Positions 23,901 to 35,900 of a stretch of DNA of 64,000 nucleotides are shown here, in pieces (position 1 is the first letter of the stretch; every line of letters starts with the position of its first letter). Below the pieces are notes generated by a model. It made no database searches. It had not been told where the DNA came from and saw nothing but the letters and a program-made list of their open reading frames with translations. Position numbers and translations under genes: made by a program. Origin of the DNA: Capsicum annuum (taxonomy: Eukaryota; Streptophyta; Magnoliopsida; Solanales; Solanaceae); assembly GCF_002878395.1 (NCBI RefSeq), contig NC_061115.1, forward strand, positions 57,204,897 through 57,268,896, read 5' to 3'.

Positions 23901-26900
23901 TCTTAATCATAGACATGAATGCTACTTTAAGTATAAAAGTCTTTCTCAGTTTGAATTAGTGAATTTTTATTTCCGCTGTTTAAATTGACTGGTTCTGTTA
24001 TATCACTTGATACAGAATTACTTAATCATATATTATCTTTGGAAAAGATGTCAAGCCTTTTCTCATACTCACGAACATATTTATAAATTCATTTCAAAGT
24101 TATTTTTTAAAGAATGTTCAAAAATATGTATAATATTTAAAATTATTCACTTGCAATACTTATTTTGTACCACGTATTTGGAGTAAACGTGCAACCTACA
24201 TTCCCAGAGACTAGTATAATCAAATGCATCAAGGAGATGCATAAATTTATAAAGCCGAGTACAAGGACTCAAAGCAAAAGTATAGCACAGGCAACTCTAT
24301 CAACTAGAGACTAAAGCTAACAAAATCCAAAAGAGATCAATGGTAAACACATGAGTCAGCTTGAGCCAGCAAAAGAGCTGTATCAAGCACTTTGACACAC
24401 ATGAAGTAGAGATTCCATCAAAACATCTTCTATTTTTCTCTGACCAGATGCACCAAAAAATAGCTCCAGGAACCATCAACCAAATATTTGTGATGGTCAT
24501 TACAACTTTGAGTGAACTCCAGTTGTTGTAGGCATCTTTGATTTTGCGAGGAATGACCCAACTTATACCAAAGAATGAGAAAAGCATTTGTTGGTTTTTT
24601 TTTTAAAAGATGGGGCAGCGAAAAAGGGTTTAAAATGGCTCTCAACGGCTTGAATAACTTTCAATAGCTTTCAATAAGCTTTCAACAGCTTTTAATAAAT
24701 TTCTTAAGCATAGAGAGACTTTAAATAGCCAACATAGAGTAAAAAATCTGCATTATTTAAATTTAAAATCCTAAAGATTCTCAACAACCTAATTCAAAAT
24801 TCAAAATTTAAACTCATTCTAATCTAAACAATTTATTAAACTAAAATTACTGCAGTAACTAAATGTAAAACTCAACACTCCTCCTTTGCTTTAGTTACTG
24901 CAATTTAAAAAAGTTGCTCCTCCTCAATTTGTGTTCTTGCAATTGATCTGAATTTTTCTTGATTTTTTTTTCAATTTGAACTTTCTATTTTCTTCTTTTG
25001 GTTTTGTGCTTAAAGAACAACATCAACAATCTTGTCTTGTTTGAAAGAGCTTTCATAGGCTTCATAAAATATTGTAAGAATTTTTCTTTCATCACAACAT
25101 CACATAAAGCATAGGTTTCAAGATATGATTTGTTTACAGAACAATTTTTATTATTTTTTTCTGTGAATTTTTGGGGCATTCAAAGAGAGACTGTCGTTTG
25201 ACATCTTTTTGATTGAAAATAGTCCAACGCTTTGAAAATAAGCACGGTTTGAAAATGATAGCCTTGGCGGGTTAAAATGGGTAGCTCTGACGGGTTAAAA
25301 ATGATATGGTAGTGCTTTGAAAGAACTCACAGATCCCGAAAGATTAATGAGGCTTTGATACCATTGTTGGTTTTTTTTAAAAAAGATGGACAGCGAAAAG
25401 GGGTTTAAAATGGCTCTCAATGGATTGAATAACTTTCAATAGCTTTCAATAAGCTTTCAACAAAAACAACAACAACAACAAACCAAGTGTATTCCCACAC
25501 AGTGGGATCTGGGGAGGGTAAAATGTACGCAGTCCATACCACTACCTCTGGAGAGGTAGCTTCAATAAGCTTTCAACAATTTTCAATAAATTTTTTAAGC
25601 ATAGAGAGGCTTTAAATAGCCAACATACAGTAAAATATCTGCATAATTTAAATTTAAAATCCTAAAGATTCTCAACAACTAAAACAACCTAATTCAACAA
25701 CAACAACAACAACAAACCCAGTGTATTCCCACCTAGTGGGGTCTGGGGGGGTAAGATGTACGCAGTCCATACCTCTACCTCTGAAGAAGTAGAAAGGCTG
25801 TTTCCGATAGACCCCCGGCTCAAGGCACGAGATACCACACAAACACATAGTAAAGCACAGAAGCAGATTACATAACATAAATACGACACCCATAAGTAAT
25901 ATAAAACAGAGGAAAGCAGAGGAAAGCACACAGATTCGTAATAAAACATGGAACACGGAACACGGCATCATAACAGGAATAAAACCCCCACCAAGTAATT
26001 CCCTACACTAGCGACCCCAAACTGGCCCTAGTCCTCTGCCGTAATTCGCGTCCTCCAGACCTTCCTATCTAGGGTCATGTCCTCGGTGAGCTGTAACCGT
26101 TTCATGTCCCGCCTAATCACCTCACCCCAGTACTTCTTCGGCCTACCCCTACCCCGCCTAAAACCATCCAACGCTAGCCTCTCACACCTACGGACCGGGG
26201 CATCCATGCCCCTCCTCTTCATGTTTTATTAAACTAAAATTCAATAACTTTTAGTTTAAATTCAAAATTCAAAATTTAAATTCATTCTAATCTAAACAAT
26301 TTATTAAACTAAAATTACTGCAGTAACTAAATGCATAACTCAACAGTATTCCAGGTCTCAGAGGCTACAGTACAGTATCGCACTAGCTGGTTGACACTTT
26401 CTAGGCTGGAATACACATGTAACATCTATTTTCCAATTGTATGCTCATATCTTTGGGTCAAACATGCTTCATGTAAGGCTGTCCAACTAAAGTAGATTAC
26501 TTTATGGGGGAGTTTAGTTTTCCAGATTAACTTCCATGGCCATGATTCAATTATCATATTCCTACAGATGATGCGAGTGTAACCAGACTTGAATGAATAA
26601 ACTTTATCAATTGAGTTGTTCCAGGCTATAGAGTCCCTCATCTGAGGCTTCAGACTGCAATTTTCCAACCTTGACAGAGGTTCCATGAAACTCTCTATTT
26701 TCCTGTCTTGAAGTTTTCTTCTAAGTGCAGATTCCAGGCATTTCCTAATCTGTTTTCCGCCACTGTTGAATCAGGATTTCTTGCAATTTGGAAGAGAAGG
26801 GGAAACTCATTCAATAGGTTATTGCCCACCCAGTTGTTATGCCAGGACTTTATGGTTGAACCATTTCCTACTTTGAAGAGTATGTTGGGGACAAAATGGT

Positions 26901-29900
26901 TCCATACCTGAGCAAGGTGTGTCCATGGTCCAGTACCATGAGGACTTCTTGATTGCTTAGTACACCAATGATTAAGCATGCCCACTTAGCTGTGACCAGC
27001 TCTTTCCATAATCCAGGATTCACCATTAACTTCTAGTGCCACTTAAACAACATGCACTTATTGTGAATGGTGAGATCCTTTATGCCTAAACCTCCCTGCG
27101 GCTTAGGGAGTATGACCTTGGGCCATTTAACCAAGTGGAATTTTGAATTTACGATTCTGACTATTGCCTTCCCAAAAAATATCCTTCTAATCAGGTCCAA
27201 CTTCTCTTGAACCTTGTTGGGGATAGGCCAATAGGAAACAATGACATCAAATAGATGGGTATGCTTCAAGCACACTATTGATAAGAGTCAACCTGCCACC
27301 CATGGAAAGGTATTGTTATCGCCAAGAGGAACGTCTTTATTCAAGCCTTTCTATCACCCCATTCCAAATATCAACTGGCTTGTACTTTGCCCCTGGGGAG
27401 AGACCTATATTAGTAGGGAAGACCCTATATAGCATTATATAATGGAGGCTAGGAATTCTAGATGAGGGACATTGTTGATACTTGATATTTTATAGCATGT
27501 TTATGTGCAGCCCTGAGAGCACATCACAGATGTGCTGTAACACCCCGAAAACTCAAGTCAAGACTAGAACCATGCTTCAAGTACATGTACAACTAAACAT
27601 CAAGTTCTAACAGTATAGAAGGGATTTGGCCCAAGTACCTCCTAGCCCGTAACCAAGCAAAAACCTTCCTTACCAATTGATTCCTTGAGAAATGATCAGA
27701 TTCAAACGAGCATAACTTCTAGATTCTGAATCATCTTTGAGCTCAAGACCCACCAAATAAAAAATATTTGAATTGTGTTTCTAGTGCATCCAGTTTCGCC
27801 TTAATCCGATATTGGAATTAAACGTTATGACCAATTTAGTGAAGCACTGTACTGTAGTGAGAAGTCACAAAACAAACCACGACCGTGGTTACATTTTACG
27901 ACCGTACAATGGTCTCGTCTGATCGAGACAACCCCAACATCTAAAAGTTGACAAGTATATCTATCAACCACGAGAGGGAACCATGATTGTGCTTTGAAAC
28001 CACAATCCTCGGCACAATCGTGAGTCCCACAGATTATCTTGATTGAACCTCCGAACCTACGATCCAAGGTACGACCGTAGGTAGATCCCATGATCATACC
28101 AAGCCTTGTCTGATCATGTTCAGATAGCTCTCATCCAGCTCCCAACCACGAATATAACCCAGATCGTAGGTTGGTCTCATGGTCATAGAAAGGTCCCATA
28201 TGTTCCCTCCAGCAGCTTTTTGAGCTCACTGCCCAGATTATGACTCTCCCTACGAGTCGTAGGATGTCATTACAGGTCATAGGAACCTAATCGTAGCCTG
28301 ACCAGTGTGGACTGGCCAAGTTTTTGTTATGATTACGATTGGTTCCTAACGAGTCGTATAGTCCCATCCGTAGCTAAACCGGTGTGATGCCCAAATGTTC
28401 AGTCTCGTCTACGATTTGACCTAACTAGTCGTAATGTCTGAGTACGAGACATATGGTACGACTCGTAACCAGACCAGTGTGGGTGACCATGGATATTGTC
28501 AAGACTACGATGGGAGATCACGAGTTGTAAGTTGACCTTAGGAGTCGTAAGGTCGCCCGTAGCAACTGGGTGGCAATTTTTCAATATTTTACTAAGGGCA
28601 GTTTGGATATTTTTCCTATTCCTCAATCGTGACCCACGACTTAAAACCCCTTTAGGGTATCATTATCACTCTGAAACAAATAAAAATAACTTCTCAACCT
28701 CTCTCAAACCCCCAAGGTCAAGAACACTTAGGTTTCCAAGAAGTTGGTCAATCTCTCAAGAGTGATTTCTCTCCATAGTTGTGATACTTTTGGGCATGTT
28801 ACTCTTTCCCAAATTTTATTTTATGAAAAGCACGTGTTTTAAATGGTTTAATTGTATGGATTTGAATGTGGGTTTTGATATGGGTTAAGGGTTTTGGAAT
28901 GGTTGATCTTTGAATTGTTTTCCCATGGTTTTCATGAGTTATTCATGCTTTGAATTGAATGTTTTTGAACTAATGGGGTGCATGGGTGTGGTAATTGGAA
29001 TGGGGGTCGAGGTGATTCCCCAATTTGATGTTTTGAAAATAGAAATTGGTTTTGAACAATTGTATTTCCTCAACCCACTTGTATAAATGACCTGAATTGT
29101 GGAATTGTCACTTGGTTTGACTTACTCACCTATTTTATTGCATTGCATAAATGGTTAAACAATGAACATGGATTTTGAAAGCCTTGTTGGTTATGTTTTG
29201 ATTTAATGAACAAAGGGGGTCAAGGCATTCCCCTAAGTTAATGGAACTGCAATGGCATAATTATGTGCTTACAAGATAAATGGTATGACGATACCTTGGT
29301 GTCCCTTAATGTATAATTCCTTTATTAATGAATGAGTTACGTGAAACTTGTTTTAATTGGGCTTAGTAGGGGTTATGTAGCTAAGCCGTGAAGGTGTGGT
29401 TCTCGAATGACTTATATTGAAAACTCACGTTTGCCGACATGAGGGTTGGTTTTGATAACTGTGTGCATGCTTCACATTATTGATATATTTTAAATCTAGG
29501 ATTGACGTGGGGTCGGGGCATTCCCTGTTCTTCCTTGATTCGTACGGCTAACATGCACTGGGACCCTTTCAGCAGGGGGAGCTGAACCCATATTAAAACA
29601 CCTAGGCTTTGAATCCTTAGAAAATTCCCCTAAGTTATGAGTTTCTAGACAGGGTACGGTTGGTGCATACTTCTTGTACCCTAGGGTATGATCTAGTACC
29701 CCCTCTCGTATGATAAACAGTGTATGAGGGGTTACATTCTGTCCAAGGTAAGGTTAGGTACCATACACCTCGTATATTAGGGTACGAGTAGTAAGCTACC
29801 TAGTCGTATGATGTTTAGAGGCCAACCTAGTGCATTCTGCCTAGGGTACGAGTTGTAGGGTACTTCTCGTACCTTAGGGTATGATTGATCCTTGTGAAGT

Positions 29901-32900
29901 CATATGTTGATCAGTTTAAAGGTCCATGGTAGGGGTCTAGGGTACGAGATAAAGTACCACTCGTACCCTAGGGTACGGTTTGTGTAAGGTGAGTCGTAAC
30001 GTTGGAGAAGGTCGTGAACGTTGTAAAGAATTCCCTCAAACGGTTGATTTAGAAATCGAGTCTAAATCAAAACATGATACGTCATAAACTGGAAAAAAAA
30101 GGAAATAGAGAATGAATAAGATCAGATTTTTTTTTTGAGTACGAATTTATAAAATGTGTGTCGTTAGATTCGTACTTTTATGAAGATTGTATGTTTGAAC
30201 ATATTTTGAATGTTCCAAATTTGTAAGGAAGGACAAGGCACTTTGGACTAGTGATATTCGGATTCTTTAGTTGAGGTAGGTTACGGTTTAATTGGAATTT
30301 AGACTCGAATTTAATTGTGTGTATACTTCTAAATTGGATACTTGTTGATTGGTATTCGGACATGCTTGAAATTGTTGATGTGTGGATTGTTGAGGCGTGT
30401 ATAAATGATTATTGAAAATTTACTTGATAGAATTATCTTATGACTTTAAGTGTACTTGTAAACTTGGTACATCGTGTTGTATGCTAGGAGGTAGTGTAAA
30501 TTTGATATTGATATTACTTGTTTATGGTGGATCGAATACCACACAGGTACGGATATGATATTGATATTACTTGTTATTAAGGATCGGGTACCATGCCGGT
30601 ACGGATAAGTATATGGTGGATCGGGTACCACGCCGGTACGAATATGTATATGGTGGATCGGGTACCGCGCTAGTACGGTACATGAACATAGATTGTTCCC
30701 AGCAGGTCATGACTATTTGGGCAGAAGTAAGTCTCATAGTATGTGTGTACATAATTGTGTTGAGTCTGTGGATATTTATAATATGGTTGATACTCTTGAT
30801 AGTTATGTGGCTTATTTGTGAGCACTGGTTGATCTAATATTGTTGTGTTATTGATTCATTGAGTATTTGTTGTGTGATGATGCCTGTCTACTTGTTATCT
30901 GATTTATGTTGTGTACGTGTTATTAAATTGAGTTGGCCTATGTTACCTACCAGTGCACAGTGGTTTGTGCTGATACTACCCTATACTCTTCTTTTGTTGA
31001 GTGCAGAAAGTGTTCCAGAGGCTCAGACACGACCTCACCTGTAGAGTTTGATAGAAGATCTTGATCTAAGGGTAAGCACTCCGTCTCCAGGATGGTCATC
31101 TTATTTGTTCTTGTCTATCTTTCGGGCAATGAAACATCCTTTATTTTCTTTATTTTTGGATATCTCCGTAGACATGATCTTTCTTAGTGGTTCTTGTACG
31201 ATGACTTTCGGGTCTTGGGAATTTCAGTAAGTAGATTGTTTGGTTTTCGCATTACTGATGATTAGCTCCAAATTATTGTTATTAGGATGGTTTTATGTTA
31301 ATATCATTTTAATATTGACTAAGTGATTGGGCAATGGTTTAATTTAGATCTCCCATAGAAAAATTAGTGTAGGTGCCACTCATGGCCATTTTGGTCGTGA
31401 CAATTTTAAACATTGATTTTGATTCTTGAATGGTGGGTTTTGAAACCAAATGTTGAGGGCTTTGATGCATAAGTGATGAGTATTGTTTACTTTTGTTTAA
31501 ACTTATGTTTATACATGATTTGGTGATGGTTTGCACATGTGGGTGCTTGTTGATTGTGGTTTAACAAATGGGTCATGAATAACCCTAAGCTTGACAATTT
31601 TACTTTGATTTTGGTCATAGTATGGGTATGCCCTCAAGGTGTTTGTGAAAATGTCTTAAGAGAAATGATTAGTCATATGTTAATAGCATTTTGAACTAAG
31701 GCAATGGGTTAATGAGTAAGAATGATTGATTAATGACTTTGTAAAGGCCTTATTGGCCATTTAATGAGTTAATTGGTAACTTGGTGGTTTGATTGGTTAA
31801 AAGGGGTTTGAGTCCCTAAACATGAAATTGAATTGTATATGCACTAAAGCTTGGTGTAAGAATGCTAATGAAGAATGAATTGTTTGGTAAAGGTCTTGAT
31901 GACCCCAATTTGACTTGAATAGTGATTGAAATGCCGGCATTGGCCTATTAAAGTGATAGATTGAAAAATGGTTCAAAAAGACCTTATGGTCATGTATGGC
32001 GTTGAAGTGTAGCCTTGAAGGCTTGAATTGGCTAAGTGGGTTAGAGTCCTCGAATGTTGAACTAAGTGGATGTGAATGCATGGACAACGTCTTAGAGTCT
32101 CAATGTCGACTAGTAATGGACGCAATGGCTTGTGGTTAGAGTCTACTTGTCCAATAAAATGACTTGTGGTTAAGAGTCCACTTGCTTAAAAAAATGGCTT
32201 GTGGTTAGAGTCCACTTGCTTAATAAGACGACTTGAGGTTAGAGTCCTCTTGCTTGATATAATTGGGAAGTTCAAACTTCCTAATCTACGTAAGTGGAAG
32301 GTTAGAGTCCTCCACTTCATGTATCATGATTGGATGGTTCGAAATGCATGCTAAGGCCTTGCTTCCTTTCCCGACACTTGATGTATCAATATATCTACAT
32401 ATATGCCTATATATATAAATGTGGTTTGATTTGGTTTTGAATTATGAAACTATTTTATCCTTATCCTTTAGTTACATGCTAGCGCTCCAACCGCTAACCG
32501 TCTCCGGACACTGTGTCCCCACGCGACACAGGGGCCAGAGCTTCTTCTTCTCTTCCTAGGTGTTCGAGCGGATCGTGTGTTGACTTTGAAGTGGTGAGCT
32601 TCAATACTTCGAAAGGCATTCATTTCATGGTCTTTCTATCTTATGTCATAGACTTGTCTTAGACTTGGTTTGGGGCTATTGTCGGGGCATGTCCTGACAT
32701 ATTATAGACATCGGATTAGTAGAGGCTTGCGGATGACTATGGACTTGGGTATGTTGTTTAGTATGTTGACATTAATGGATTGATTAGACACTTCTTAAGT
32801 GATGATTGGTAGTCTTGTTTATGCTATCTTGTTATATGGCCGGAGTTAATCAGATACTTGTTGACACGACCTGGAACCGGCCCATTTTGTATGGGCACCT

Positions 32901-35900
32901 CAAGCACACATGTACTGGAGGTTGCCCCGTAACCCAACCTATCCATCAACGTCAATCCACAAGGGTCGGATACAATCCAACCATAATAATAAGATAGCGT
33001 AAATGTGACTATGTGTCAAGGCTTAACAAGACCAACCATTTCACAATTATAAACACACTAGCCCAATATGCCCAAGTCCACAGTCATCCAAAATACCTCT
33101 ATACAAGCCGAAGTTTAGAAATATATGCGTCGAGACAAGCCCCTAACGATAGTCAAACCAAGTCAAAATAAACTAAGTCTAAATATAGAAGACCAAGGAT
33201 GAATGTCTTCCGAAGTAAGGAAGCTTACCACTCCAAAGTCAATACACGAACCGCTTCGATCCACTAATCACTACGCAGGAACGAAGATGATGCTCTGGCC
33301 CTATGTCACGTGGGGATATAGCGTCCAGAGACGGTTAGCGATTGGAACACTAGCATGTTACTCAAGGGTAAGGATAAAATAACATCATCATTTAACAATA
33401 GGTCAATATATAATCATCATTCAACATTTATCCTTACACATAGGCATTTCACATGCTAATCAAGAGACCAAGGCTCAACATCATTCTTGAACATATACTC
33501 ATACACATGGATATGCATGATCATATTATGCCACAACAAGGGAAAACGACTTAGCATGCAAACTCAAATCATTCATTCATTAGATATAGAGTGAAGAACT
33601 TTCAACCAAGCTCATTAGACCAGTCTCATTTCTATTTCATTGGACGAGGAACTCGAATCACTAGTTGTTTCACCGGTCTAGGAACTCGAATCACTAGCCA
33701 TTTAATTTCATTGGACTAGGAACTCGAATTACTAGTCGTATCACCGGTCTAGGAACTCGAATCGCTAGTCGTTTCATTTGACGAGGTATTCTAAGCTTAA
33801 GAGATCTCTTCGGACTAGGAACTCGAATTGCTAGTCATATCACCAGTCTAGGAACTCGAATCACTAGCCATGTCATTAGACGAGGAACTCGAATCACCCA
33901 TCATTTCATGGGTCTAGGAACTCGAATCACTAGTCATGTCATTCGATGAGGAACTCGAATTACCCATCATTTCAAGGGACTAGTCCTTATTTGAACTCTT
34001 GAATCATTAGTTCATGCATTTACACTCATGCAATTTATATCACATTTAAGGGCTTTGGCTTATTTAGCCAATTCAATATTATACATGACCACATGGTCCT
34101 CATGGGAGCCTTCGTTGCTCAATCATCTCAATAGGCCAATGTCTTCCTTCAATTCGTCATATAATTCAATTTGTGGTCCTCAAGACCCACACAAACTTCA
34201 CATTTCATTAACAACATTATATCACATTTTCACTACACTTGGTTCAGTACACAATTCGAGTTCATCTTTATGCGTAGGGCTTTACCCTATCCTTAGCCAT
34301 CAACCAACAAAGTTATCAATTCCTCAATACATGGCTCATAATGCCCTTACAGTATCATTTATTACTCATTCTTATATATTGAACCATTGCCCTAGTTTAA
34401 AACATCAACAACATGTGACTCGACAATTCACTTAGACATTTTCACAAACACCTTATGTACTTGCCTTCAACAAGGTCATTTTCATGGTGGAATTCATCAA
34501 GATTAGGGTTACTCATGAGCCACATGTTAGACCACATACAACAAGCATCCACATATGCAAATCAACATCAATAACATGAATAAACATAAGTCTAAGTAAG
34601 AATCATCATTGTTCATCATTTAGCAATAAAACCCTTTTCATTTGATTTCAAAACCACCATGTACACTTATTAATTCAAGTGTGAAATACATGGGTTTTAG
34701 AGTTATTTAAGACGGGGGAAGAGATACATGCCTTAAACAACTTGAATCACCAATAATGTTGACTCCCTCTTGTCACTAGATGATCACCCTCCAAACCCTA
34801 GCCTCCAATCTTGCTTCAAGAAGTCTTTAGAGTGTTTAGGAGTGTTTGGGTATTTTAGAATGAAGATTTAGGAGGCTATAATGCCTTATATAGTGAGAGG
34901 GGTTAGGGTTTCAGGCAAGGGAAATGACCGAAAGGTCCTTAGCTAAAAGCTGAAAAGTGAGCTCGTGTAGGGGTACGACTCCTCCATACAATTCCCCTAG
35001 TGATAGTACCCTAGGATACGAGTGGTACCCTAACTCGTACCCTAGGCTTCTCCTTGGTAACACACACTGTTAAGGGTACGACAATACATCCATGAGTCAT
35101 ATCCAAAGGGTACGACTCACCCCCTAGTCATAAGCTTCAACCGTATGCAAGACAGTTTACCTCAAGCTTAAGTCTCACTCTATACGATTGCCCAAGATAC
35201 GACTCGTATACATAGGGTACAATTGAGGAGGGGTCACTCGTACCTAGGATAGTGAGTGCCTAGGATACGAGAAGGGAGGAAAAGGTGTGTACGAGTCGTG
35301 ACCAAGGGTATGACTTAAGTCTCTAGTCGTTCCCAACTCAGAGACACAAAAGTGAAGTTGTTTTCCAATGGTTCAATGTCTAGGTGTTTCACTTGTGGAT
35401 TGATGTGGTGGTTGGGTTAGGTAAACGGGACAATCTCTGGTCCTTGTTGGGCTAGAGATGCCCATACGACAAGGCCCGATTTCAGGTCGTGTCACATATA
35501 GCCCATGGGTACTTGTTAAAATGGTTGAGCTACATAGTCCAGGATAATATTTTACTATCATGTTAAACCTTATAATATTTTACTATCATGTTAAACCTTG
35601 TTTCCTAACCCAGCATCTATTAGTTATATGTATGCATGTATAGTGAATTTGAAATTGAACTTTTGACTGACATTATTTTACCCTTATCTTGAGTTGCATG
35701 CTAGTGCTCACCCCACTAACCGTCTTCAGACACTGTATTCCCACGCGATGCAGGGTCCAAAGGCACTTCTACTTTTTCTGTGCAGTGATAGGTGATCTTA
35801 GGTAAACGGGACAATCTCCGGTCCTTGTTGGGCTAAAGATGCCCATACGACAAGGACCGATTTCAGGTCGTGTCACATATAGCCCATGGGTGCTTGTTTA

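Larger units (their letters stand above)
24589..26345 (-). mobile_element. Small non-autonomous LTR element inserted in the LINE
   Basis: LTRs 24589-24877 (289 bp, TGTTGG..CTCAACA) and 25365-26345 (the same LTR enlarged by two insertions). The primer site TGGTATCAAAGCC lies at 25351-25363 on the minus strand. The internal region of 487 bp is noncoding. Flanks GCATT (24584-24588) and GTATT (26346-26350) fit a 5-bp target duplication with one change. Confidence 0.85.
25365..26345 (-). repeat. 5' LTR of the small LTR element, twice interrupted
   Basis: The LTR sequence continues across two foreign segments (25462-25560 and 25696 to about 26224). Without these it is about the size of the left LTR. 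A short extra TTTTATTAAACTAAAATTC repeat remains after the second insertion. Confidence 0.8.
24300..27535 (-). pseudogene. L1-type LINE ORF2, 3' half, split by insertion
   Basis: From right to left on the minus strand: [17 protein letters not shown] near 27270-27330, [20 protein letters not shown] and [20 protein letters not shown] (27033-27275), the connecting domain (26695-26985), [20 protein letters not shown] (26426-26686, zf-RVT domain), and [20 protein letters not shown] (24300-24588). A small LTR element (24589-26345) separates the last two parts, and several stops occur. It ends at 27535 exactly where a gypsy LTR begins, so its RT and endonuclease parts are missing. Family role: reverse transcriptase of a non-LTR retrotransposon; dead here. 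Confidence 0.82.
29594..35494. mobile_element. Nested LTR complex inside family-C LTR, flanked by CATAT
   Basis: CATAT occurs at 29589-29593 and at 35495-35499, exactly where the interrupted LTR C breaks off and resumes, so it looks like a 5-bp target duplication. Between them are three LTR pieces: D (29594-31401, plus), A (31402-32861, plus) and B (32862-35494, minus). No coding domains. The event may have been an LTR element later rearranged. Confidence 0.55.

Noticed and set aside
30446..30752. Frames with repeated [16 protein letters not shown] phrases
   Set aside because: Translations of the GATCGGGTACC minisatellite in an LTR.
33590..33985. Spaced direct repeats resembling a CRISPR array
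   Set aside because: Repeats are degenerate, spacers are themselves repeats, and the block lies inside a plant LTR with no cas-like genes.
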